This document shows, piece by piece, positions 56,013 through 64,000 of a stretch of DNA of 64,000 nt (position 1 is the stretch's first letter; each line of letters opens with the position of its first letter). The position numbers and the translations under genes are program-made. The stretch comes from Aquilaria yunnanensis. Lineage: Eukaryota; Streptophyta; Magnoliopsida; Malvales; Thymelaeaceae. Below the pieces are notes generated by a model. The model did no database searches, was not told the origin of the DNA, and was given only the letters and a program-made list of their open reading frames with translations. The stretch covers positions 60,726,001 to 60,790,000 of the forward strand of contig CM077597.1 of the NCBI GenBank assembly GCA_039654915.1, given 5' to 3'.

Positions 56013-56806
56013 GGTAGGGACTTCTGGTATAGCGAGACTGGTAGAAGAGACTTTCATCGAGAGATTGCCTGAAACACTGAAAAGAACAGGGGTTAGGAGG
56101 TCCCCGGAGTATGTTTCCGGGGGAGGAGCCTTCGATGCCCAAGTCAGTATTTGGCAAGTGAAGAGTAGTGAATTGAGAGTAAAGAGTATAGTTCTCTTGA
56201 GAGTTCTGCTTGTGTCCTTACCAAGGTCATTTCCCCAAGTATTTATAGGAGGGCATTAGGAGAAGTCCGTTTGACATATCCCACTTAGATCATGACAGGT
56301 GTTCGGCCAGATGCAGTCTGTACCTTTGGGGATGGGGATCTCCAGCTTGCCATAGGCCGTTCTGGCTAGAAGTCAAGGTCGTGGGAGGTCTGTGTGTTAG
56401 GGGGTGTGCGAGGTCTCTGTGTCAGAGGTTCTTTAACCATTTTTGTCATGTTCACAAGACCCCTTCAGCGAAAGAGACATCTTCGGGATATGGGAGCTTC
56501 TGGCCGAAGTTGCTCCAGTCACTCGAAATGCCCCTTGGAACAGAAGATCCCTTTCGGAGGATGTTTTCCCCTGCCAAGGATGGTGGGTCTACTCCTCCCG
56601 AAGTTGGTCAGGTCATCTTACCGATGGTGGTAGTGTACCATGTCCCCGAGTCAGTCCCATTATTCCCCGAGGGTGATGGTGGATTACCGAGGTCATGGGG
56701 TCAAGGACTGCGAACCCTTTTTTCCCGAGGTTGGTGCTCACATTCTCCAAGGGCGGTACTTCATCAGAGCTTGGGAGTTTGGAGGGTAAGAGCCCTTTGG
56801 CTATCA
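55981..56806 (-). repeat. 5' LTR of Tat element D
   Basis: 826 bp, TGATAGCC at 56806 to GGGCATCA at 55981, followed inward by PBS TGGCACCATCTGTGGGAA (55978-55961, minus). Partner of 40593-41420. Confidence 0.92.
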
Positions 56807-56810
56807 CAAA

Positions 56811-56827
56811 CCATGCTCTAATACCAA
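56811..56827 (-). other. Primer-binding site of element G
   Basis: TTGGTATTAGAGCATGG on the minus strand, four bases after the 5' LTR end. It is a mutated TTGGTATCAGAGC (initiator Met tRNA type). Tat D is inserted immediately downstream, at CAAAC. Confidence 0.8.
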
Positions 56828-56831
56828 CATC

Positions 56832-59303
56832 TATTACCTACTCCGAGATAATCCAGTTATGGTGCTAAAACTGTGCATTTAAACTCTCAGGATTGGTGTG
56901 TCCTATAGATCATCAGAACAACACCCCTACTATACATACTCAAGTGACCCTCTTAAGCACTATGTAAATACATGCATATTGGTCCAACCATAACATACAT
57001 ATCCACATTTATGCACACTATGGCTGCTAAGAAACAAAACACTAGCACAAGTCTTAGTTTTGGCTTCCACACATTAAGTATTCTTACTAGGTTCAAAAAT
57101 TCTAGCCACTGCACCCAAAATTCCTCCAATAAACTGTATTAATCTAGCCATGTAACCCCCATTTTTGTTTGCCCCATTATCAAGTACAATCTTTAAGCAA
57201 ACCAAGGAATTTTTTTTTACATGAATAGCCCACCTATGGACCAAGTTATGGACTTTTTAAGTTGGTTACAAAATTCTGACCAAATGAACAGTAACTTAGC
57301 CAAATTTGCAATGCCATATCTTTTGCTACATGGCTCCAAATTCATAAATTCCAAATCCTAGTTCAACCTCTAGATGTGCTCTAGGTATGGTCACAATTGC
57401 ATACCAAAATTCATCCTACATAGGGAGATATAGAACCTTGAGTGCACAGTCAAAATTCTAGTCACTTTAGGACCATTTTGCCTATACAAAATTTCATAAG
57501 TACGCAAACACTTCATTCACAAAGGGTAAGCCTCCAAGGCTATCCCATACATGTCCAATACACATAAGAACTACATGCCCTTGCATCTACCAACTTTATG
57601 TGGCCAAAATAGAATTTACAAGTAAGCAGCTTATCATTCACACTCAGGCAGCTTTGCACCACATCACATACATGGCCAAAACATTACTCAAATGTTCACA
57701 TACTTGTCTCATTTTACTTCCACTACATGTACATGCATACATACACTATAAAATGGTCTTAACTCAGCTAAATATGCACCCTAAGTTACAGGAGTTCCTG
57801 AGACACAATGGAGTCCAGAACAGGATGCTGGACAGCTGCTGCATAACACAATAAGCACCATCACTAAAAATACCAAATGTGCTCCTAAAATCACAAAACT
57901 ATCTAGATCATAGATAGACATATGGAAGTTTAAGTACCTGAAATTTTAGATCAAAACTCAAACCACAAAGGTGAATGTGATCTTCCTGCAGGACCTGAAA
58001 TGGCAGAATTGAGGGGAGCAAGTTTCATTGAGAAACTTAGTATGGGAAACACTTGGTTTCTTAAGGAAATATGACCGACAATAAAACCTGCATCCAAAGA
58101 CACTAAAAAAAAACCACAATGCATATATGCAAGATATAGCAACCAAATGCAACAGCCATTCACAACCAACAAACACATGAAATGCGGCAGCAACATAAAC
58201 CATAGGTTAGTCCATAAAACATGTAATAAACATAAGTAAATCACTATGGCAGCCCTCCTCAAGCTAATGCTTGGTCTTAGAAGGATTTTAACACTAGTTA
58301 GTACTAACTTTGGGCTCTAGAAATCCTCACTTCACTGCCATCATTGTGCACTCCACACTAGGTCACAAAACCTTCAATAAGTGCACTCCCCTCACTAAGC
58401 TTGGTTCATCAAGCTCATGGCTCTCTTCCAAGCTTAGCCCTAGCTCCATGGTTTCTTGAAAATATAGAAAACAACCCATGAGAGAAACAGAAACTTTACC
58501 AAAGTGGGTAGGCCTAAAATCAAGCTTAATCCTTGAAGTATCCAAGCAATAGTTCTAGTTTGCTTCCAATTGCTTCCTTTTGCCTTCAATTTCAATCAAT
58601 TGCAAGTTTGAAGGTGTGGTGGCTATGGAGGAAGTGTGGCTATGTTCTTCGGCTGGAGGTGGCTGAAAATGGGAGAGAGATAAGTGAGTTGGCGACTTAA
58701 ATGTGCTTAAATGAGCTTAAGGGCACAAAACACACTTAACAAGCATAACTTTGCTTTATGTCCTTTTCCTTTCTACAAAACCATGGTTTATTATGCTTAA
58801 TTTCTTGGCCCACAATTTACCATAACCCTATCATGCCTCAAATGTCCTCCCTTGAGTGGGATAACCCCAAAATTTTTCCATTTGACTCAAGTCAAAAGCA
58901 TAAACAACCAAAGGCCTACGCTGTGACACTTAGGTCCTTAAGCCCTTTTTTTGTGTTTTCTTCACCCACACTTGTCTTCCATATGCAATTTTGTCCTCCA
59001 ATAGCACTTTTATACCATTCATATCCTTCCCATAACTCCCGAAAGCTCTTTCTTGAGGGTTTAGCAACTGAGTACCAGAATTTTCAAAACTTTACAAAAA
59101 AGTCCATAGGTTGCTCGAGAAATAAGCAATCTCTAAGGCTTTTCTTAGGGGCCAAGTTACTAACTTGGAACACTTTTAAGGAGGTGTTGATCATACCTTT
59201 TACCCCCCACACTTCAATCAGTATAATGAGAATTACACAATATAATGGTTTTTTACGCTTATGCCACACTTTGTAGTTCTCCCATTTTTATGAGGTGATA
59301 ACA
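56832..59303 (-). repeat. Right (5') LTR of element G
   Basis: 2472 bp, minus orientation, TGTTATCACCTCAT at 59303 to GGTAATA at 56832, followed by GATG and the PBS. Target duplication ATATC lies at 59304-59308. Confidence 0.9.
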
Positions 59304-59308
59304 ATATC

Positions 59309-59965
59309 TACAAAACATTGAAGAATGTGGGTTAGGAGATCCCCGGAATGTGTTTCTGAGGGAGGAGCCTCCAACGCCCAAGTCAGTATGTGGGAGATAG
59401 GTAGCTAAGAATAAAAGAGTAACAAAGAGAGAGTCTCGTGTGTTTACCTAGGCGGTTCCCAAGAATTTATAGGAGGACAGAAGAATAAGGCTGTGATGCC
59501 TAGCCTGAAGAGATTAGGACATGTGTTCAGCTAGATCTGGTCCATACCTTCGGAGAGAGGTATCTCCAACTGGACATAGGTAGTTCCGACCAGGGGATTG
59601 GGGCATGTGAGAAGCTCTTTGTCAAAGATCCCTTAACTGTATTTTTCGGTTCTCCACAAAACCCCGTTAGGGATATGAGACCCCTCCGGACAGGAATCTC
59701 AACTGAGGGCAACTAGAAAAGGCCTTTTGGATAGGCGGACTTATCTTCGAGAGTCATTTCCTCTGTCGAGGATGATAAACGTATGTTCCCGAGGTTGGTA
59801 ATGTATGTTCTCAAGGACAATAAGGAACATTTTTCCCGAAGTTGGTCGTATATGCTTCTGAGGGTGGTATGGAGAATTCTCCCAAGGTTGGTCGTATGAA
59901 TTCCCGAGGGTGGTGTTAGGTCTGCCAATGGGAAGGTTTTGTGGGAGATAGCCCTTCGGCTATCA
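59309..59965 (-). repeat. 3' LTR of Tat element H, main part
   Basis: TGATAGCCGAAGGGCTATC at 59965 (minus) down to the G insertion. It contains the ACTTGGGCGTTGGAGGC block near 59375. With 31979-32045 it makes one LTR of roughly 0.73 kb. The PPT AGAGGGGGCATG lies just beyond (59966-59977). Confidence 0.85.
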
Positions 59966-60610
59966 CATGCCCCCTCTGGAATAAATAAAGTTACTTCTTC
60001 GGTTTCGGCATGTTGTGTAGTATCAATCATCCCATAATGTGGTCTGGCCAGTTTTGTCGAACTTACACCTTCACACTAGGTTTATCATGCCAGGCCAGGA
60101 TCTTCTAAGCTCATATGTATGGCACTTAAAGTAGTGAATTTTTCCCTCCCAGGGGTTTTTGTTTCCCACCAGCGTGGGGTATATAGGCCTGTTGCATTGT
60201 TTTGTGCGCCACCTAGACCTGGCATCTAGAGCAGCGTGCCTCCAGTTCTCGTACCTAGTAACACATGTCACCGAATCACGGGCTAGCTTTCATATCAGTT
60301 ACATCAGTCATGTCTCTTTGACTGGAATCAGTCATTATGACACCCTTTCACTTGCCTTCTTCAGGCTATATAAGCATCACTCCTCATCAGAAGTTCTACC
60401 TCTCCCATTTGCACCTCGTTCTCCCATTCAGAGCTTCTTCATTTCCTCTGGTTCTCCTCTGTTTCTATGGTGGTTGTAGCCATGGAGCAATTTTCAGCAA
60501 GTCTTGCAGCGTCCTATGAGGTTTCCTTCATTTTCTGAATAGGTGGGTTTTCATACGAAGTTGCTTTTTCCCTTCTTTCCTCTGTCTTTTCGAGGTTAGG
60601 ATCTTGGGCA
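59966..60610 (+). promoter_or_regulatory. PPT of H and promoter/5' UTR of its antisense gene
   Basis: PPT of H at 59966-59977 (minus). A TATA box TATATAAG lies at 60367-60374 (plus) in context AGGCTATATAAGC, ~245 bp before the antisense ATG near 60611. No gene is seen in between. Confidence 0.55.
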
Positions 60611-61934
60611 TTGAGGATGTTCATTGAAAATGCCAAGGTCTTCTCTTTTCCTAAGAGTTGGATCCCTCTCAACTCTCATATGAGTTATGTGACTTCAGAG
60701 AAGCTGAAGAAGTGGAAACTAAAATTCTTTCTTCCTTCCTATGCAAAAATTAGGCTGCCCAGTCATAATAAACCGAGCTACCTTCCTCGGAGGAAGGAGA
60801 TTACTATTTTCAAAGCACAACTAAAGGCTAGTCTCCGTTATCCACCCCCGAAGGTGGTTTCTAACTTTTGCTACTCCTATGGCATAGCCATCAATCAAAT
60901 GCCCCCGAACTCCTACACATACTTTAACGTTTTCTTGTGCATGCGTGGGGTTTTCAAAATTGCCCCGCACTTCATTTTCTTTCTTCAATAATACAAACTT
61001 CATCCCATCCTGAAGGCGGGGTTTTAGTTTTTGCTTCCTCAAGGTTTCGAAAGTAGGAAATTTACTTTTACCTTCGGCACTAAGGATAGTTGGAGAGGGT
61101 GGCAGAAGAAGTACTTTTTTATGGAGATTCATCAGAAGTGGAAATACCTTCCAGCTCAGTGGGCTTCAGGTACTCTAGTGACTGACGTAATGGATCCAAG
61201 GAAGTTGCTAACTGTAGAACTAGAGTCTCAATTTGAAAAGTTCAACAGTCATATTCGGGCTATCGCAAATTGGGATGCTTAATGGCCTCCACGCTCTCTC
61301 TACCCATTCCTCATTAGATGGAGCTTCAAGATCAATGAGGTTCTTCAGGAACTTGGGCTTATTACCGAGCATGTTACTGACAAGGATATGCCAAAGCCAT
61401 CAGTAGATGGAAAGAAGGCATGGCTCGTTTGTCTCCTTCGAGATGAACTTTCTTATTCCTTGCTATTCTTCCAACTGTAGTGCTAGAATTTTTAACATTT
61501 ACACTGATATTTTTTCTTTTGCAGAGATGGATGACAAGTCTGCAACTTTCTACAAGAGTCTATTCCTTGGCCAAGCCGATAAGGGGGAGCAGCAGAAAGC
61601 CCCAAAAAGAAAGAAGTGCACTAGGTAGTCTTTGGGCTCCTCAAGGGCAAAGAAGGCAAAAGGTGACGTATTCCCCCTCCCCCTGAAGTTGTTGCCGACG
61701 TGGTGGACCTCACTACCGATGTTGTAGTTCTTTCTTCAAAACTGGCCATACAATCACTTCCACTAAGTCCTACCTCCACAACTGAAGCCTTGGGAACCAC
61801 TTTAAGAGTGCTTTCGGCTGAGGAAGTTGCGGAGAGAATGAGGAAAAGCAAGGAAATCCCTACCGAGGTGCTTGAAGTGAGCGATTCAGAAGGAAGCAAT
61901 CCCGAAGTTCCCCCAAGTTTGTCTCTTAACCTTT
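60611..61934 (+). pseudogene. Tat H antisense gene, 5' exons (interrupted by element E)
   Basis: Same gene as in B and D: KFFLPSYAKIRLPSHNK, NFCYSYGIAINQMPPNSYTY, FLCMRGVFKIAPHFIFFLQ, two stops, FTFGTKDSWRGWQKKYFF, MDPRKLLTVELESQFEKFN, KPSVDGKKAWLVCLLRDEL. The intron 1 acceptor (tttgcag) ends at 61524 before MDDKSATFYKSLFLGQADKG, but the matching gtaagt donor of B and D is not found. It then runs to NPEVPPSLS, the start of intron 2, where element E is inserted at 61935. Pseudogene. Confidence 0.72.
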
Positions 61935-62800
61935 TGATAGCCAAAGGCTATCACCTCTATCTGGCCGAACTCCCTGCCACAAGAATGGCCAGAAGAAACT
62001 GGCGCTACCCGAGAAAAGGTGGGATCATACACCTTGGGAGATAGCCGAAGAGCTCCGAGCCCGACACGCCAGGAAACTTGAGGATACTACTAGCCCCCCG
62101 AGGTTGTAAACAGATCGCCTTCGGAAAAGAGGCACTAGCTATTGCGGGCCGAACATGATCTCCCCGAAGGCGGAACTCCCTGAAGCTGGGATCCCCCGAA
62201 CTAAGGGCGTGTTTCCCGAAGAGGCACCGTCCGTACCAAAAGACGACCTCGCCCAGGGACCTCGGGAGTACGGCAGGAGCATTTAAGGAAGCCTCTGACA
62301 CGTCCTTTCAGAGACGTCATAAAGCCGCCTCAATAGGCACTCTGACACACTGACGCCATCAAAATCACATCATGGCCCATCTCAGCACAAGGCTCAAGGC
62401 AACCTGCTACTAGCTATCTGTCCCCTACGCCCAGAAACTCAGGGAACATCCGACCGAACACGTGTCGCGATCTGAACGGGCTAGGCACTCCTATAAATAC
62501 TAGGAAATAAATACTTGGCAGGAGGTTGGTTGGCAAAGGTCTGACTCCCAGACTCTGAGAAAATCACCAGGCGAGACTCTTCAGCCCCTTTAGTGCTATT
62601 TCCTCTGCCTTTCTCAGCCACCACTGACTTGGGCGTCGGAGGCTCCCCCCCCCCGAAAACACATTTCGGGGGCCTCCTAACCCTTTATTTCTGGACTTTC
62701 AGGCATTCTCCCAAGGGCAAAACATCCTCCAGGCGTTCTTCCTCCTAGAAGTCTCTCCAACAATCACCATGACTCTAAACGATGAGGCCCCCGGCCATCA
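61935..62800 (+). repeat. 5' LTR of Tat element E
   Basis: 866 bp, TGATAGCCAAAGGCTATC...GGCCATCA, TATAAATA at 62492-62499, GACTTGGGCGTCGGAGGC near 62627. PBS TGGCGCCGTCTGTGGGAA starts at 62803. Confidence 0.92.
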
Positions 62801-63998
62801 TTTGGCGCCGTCTGTGGGAACCCGCTCTGAGATCGCCGTCGTTGAAACTCGGCGTTCTAAGGACAAGGGACTCCCGAGGTCCCCGTCCGCGCCTGAGACA
62901 CAACCGGCTGCTGAGCAAACACTCCCACGGACTTCTGCGTCCGAGGAAGACCGCCCTCTAGTAATTACTATGAGCTTTATGAGGGAGTTTCAGCGTTCGG
63001 TCGTGGCCGAAATGACACAGCAGATCGACCAAAGATGGTCACAGCAGACACAGGCCCAAAGACCTCCCTCACCTGCAAGCCCTCGGGAGAAAAGTCAGCG
63101 GTCCACTCATCGCAGTTCGGGAAGCCGAGATCCGCGCGAAGAATCGTCCACAGAGAATACGCCCCTCGGGAAACGGCCTGTGGGGCAGAAGAGGTCTGAG
63201 CGACCGAGGGTCTTGCAGCAAAGAAGTTCGCTGCCTGAGGCGAGGTCCCTGTCCCCTCAGCGCCGAACTCGCTCCCCGAAGAGGCGCCGGCAATCTGCCT
63301 TCCCTGAAGAAGGGCCTAGTGCCACAGTGCTTATGGAGAGGATATTAGCACGGCTAGATAGGGTGGAGAAACAAATGGCCAGAAAACCCGTTTGGGCCAG
63401 ACTTTCGGGAACATTCTGCGAAGATGACTCCCCATTCATTCAGGCCGTTGTTGAGGCAGCAATGCCAGGTGACTTCAGAGTACCTCGGTTGGAGATTTAT
63501 GATGGTCGTACTGATCCACAGGCCCATCTGACGAAGTACAGGCGCAGCATGATAATGCACGGTGCTGATGACGCTACCATGTGCAAGTGCTTCGAAGTCA
63601 CCCTCACAGGGCCGGCAACTGCATGGTACAATTCATTGCCTTCAGGGACCATCACTGAGTTCCAGGAGTTGTCCACGGCCTTCACGCAGCAATTCATTGG
63701 GAGTCGACCTACTGGGAAGATGCCTGTCCAGATGTTCAACATAGAGCAGAAGAACGAAGAAACCATCCGAGACTATGTCGAAAGATTCAACAGCGAAGCT
63801 CTGAGCGTCCCAGACTTCTGGCCCGAAATCCGCATTCTTGCCATGACACGGGGCCTTCGGCGAGACTCACAGCTATTCTATGAGTTCTCAAAGGACCCTC
63901 CTGAGACCCTCGGAGAATTTTACCGAAGGGCAGAACAGCACATGACAGCCGAGGAACTAAGAATGGCTGGGCCGAAGTCCGATCACCACCGCGCCTGA
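62769..63998 (+). CDS. Tat element E gag
   Basis: 409 residues. The start ATG lies 32 nt inside the LTR, and the frame passes through the PBS as HHLAPSVGT. Parts: VVETRRSKDKGLPRSPSAPE; MSFMREFQRSVVAEMTQQID; Ser/Arg-rich SPQRRTRSPKRRRQS; ATVLMERILARLDRVEKQ (short coiled coil); PGDFRVPRLEIYDGRTDPQ; FEVTLTGPATAWYNSLPSG; RDYVERFNSEALSVPDFW; YRRAEQHMTAEELRMAGPK. It encodes the capsid-forming Gag. The frame ends HHRA-TGA two bases before the window end. In A the frame continues (HHRAEGSS), so this stop is probably premature, or the next bases may differ from A. Confidence 0.88.
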   Translation: MTLNDEAPGHHLAPSVGTRSEIAVVETRRSKDKGLPRSPSAPETQPAAEQTLPRTSASEEDRPLVITMSFMREFQRSVVAEMTQQIDQRWSQQTQAQRPPSPASPREKSQRSTHRSSGSRDPREESSTENTPLGKRPVGQKRSERPRVLQQRSSLPEARSLSPQRRTRSPKRRRQSAFPEEGPSATVLMERILARLDRVEKQMARKPVWARLSGTFCEDDSPFIQAVVEAAMPGDFRVPRLEIYDGRTDPQAHLTKYRRSMIMHGADDATMCKCFEVTLTGPATAWYNSLPSGTITEFQELSTAFTQQFIGSRPTGKMPVQMFNIEQKNEETIRDYVERFNSEALSVPDFWPEIRILAMTRGLRRDSQLFYEFSKDPPETLGEFYRRAEQHMTAEELRMAGPKSDHHRA

Positions 63999-64000
63999 TA

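Larger units (their letters stand above)
40593..56806 (-). mobile_element. Complete Tat-lineage Ty3/gypsy element D (with nested LTRs)
   Basis: Minus-strand element with 5' LTR (55981-56806), PBS, gag, protease, RT, two RNase H domains, integrase, antisense gene on plus (42265-48652), PPT and 3' LTR (40593-41420). Perfect target duplication CAAAC (40588-40592 and 56807-56811). Its flanks rejoin element G between PBS and gag leader. Removing the nested solo LTRs leaves an element of about 10.9 kb. The two LTRs differ at many positions by eye, so it is older than B. All ORFs are broken. Confidence 0.92.
32046..59303 (-). mobile_element. Del/Tekay-like Ty3/gypsy element G with inverted LTRs
   Basis: Minus-strand element with 5' LTR at right (56832-59303, minus), PBS, gag, protease, RT, RNase H and most of integrase down to 34491, and an LTR at left (32046-34490) in plus, that is inverted, orientation. 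Both ends are U3 ends. The flanks are the perfect duplication ATATC (32041-32045 and 59304-59308), and the outer DNA on both sides joins into one Tat H LTR, so this whole structure integrated as a unit. It has lost the end of integrase, any chromodomain and the PPT. Tat D (with duplication CAAAC) and a copia solo LTR sit inside it. Confidence 0.88.
61935..64000 (+). mobile_element. Tat-lineage element E, 5' part (runs off right edge)
   Basis: Plus-strand element: LTR (61935-62800), PBS, and gag to the window end. It is inserted in intron 2 of the H antisense gene; the 5 bases before it are CCTTT. Its gag frame is open for 409 codons and very like A's, so E and A form a younger subgroup. Confidence 0.9.

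Noticed and set aside
1..64000. CRISPR arrays, tRNA/rRNA genes, bacterial operons, DNA transposons or Helitrons
   Set aside because: No spaced short repeats, cloverleaf-like A/B boxes, transposase motifs or Helitron ends recognised; all sizeable stretches are assigned to LTR elements.

Overview
The window is repeat-only nuclear DNA of a flowering plant. I find no host gene, tRNA, rRNA or CRISPR. Nearly every base belongs to an LTR retrotransposon. The plant assignment rests on Ty3/gypsy elements of the Tat lineage (gypsy RNase H plus a second archaeal-type RNase H, and an antisense gene between pol and the 3' LTR), on long-LTR Del/Tekay-like gypsy elements, and on one Ty1/copia family with ~1.41 kb LTRs and an initiator-Met PBS. 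Species cannot be named. The setting looks like gene-poor, pericentromere-like DNA.

Layout, left to right. 1-4267: Tat element A (minus) with 5' LTR, gag, protease and RT, running off the left edge. 4268-8556: truncated copia-1 (minus). 8557-20379: Tat composite B, made of a 3' remnant, LTR, gag(C-part)-pol, antisense gene, LTR, PBS and gag(N-part), then an inverted LTR. 20380-28676: copia F (plus), complete except for a clipped 5' LTR. 28677-31978: decayed Tekay-like element C1 (plus), holding a copia solo LTR (29132-30545). 31979-32045 and 59309-61934: Tat element H (minus), split by Tekay-like element G (32046-59303). G holds a copia solo LTR (38385-39801) and the complete Tat element D (40593-56806). 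D in turn holds a Tekay solo LTR (43854-47759, itself carrying copia solo LTR 44167-45582) and another copia solo LTR (52981-54395). 61935-64000: Tat element E (plus), inserted in H and running off the right edge.

The nesting C1 > H > G > D > Tekay solo LTR > copia solo LTR is six layers deep. Perfect 5-bp target duplications support it at G (ATATC), D (CAAAC), the Tekay solo LTR (AAATG) and all four copia solo LTRs (TTCAC, GATTA, CAAAT, GATTC).

Three results stand out. (1) G has its two LTRs in inverted orientation, both U3 ends outward, inside a perfect target duplication; B contains a similar LTR-PBS/inverted-internal junction. Both fit plus-strand strong-stop DNA that mis-primed during reverse transcription. 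(2) The Tat antisense gene looks like a real pol II gene: it has an upstream TATA box in three elements, short GT-AG introns at matching places, and a Transposase_28-like plus coiled-coil product. (3) In all Tat LTRs with an intact end the gag ATG lies exactly 32 nt inside the LTR, so the gag frame is read through the PBS.

Most coding regions are broken by stops and frameshifts, many of them C-to-T changes expected from methylated, silenced DNA. Elements A and E are the least damaged. Junctions, LTR ends and intron borders were read by eye from the sequence; no alignment or database search was run.
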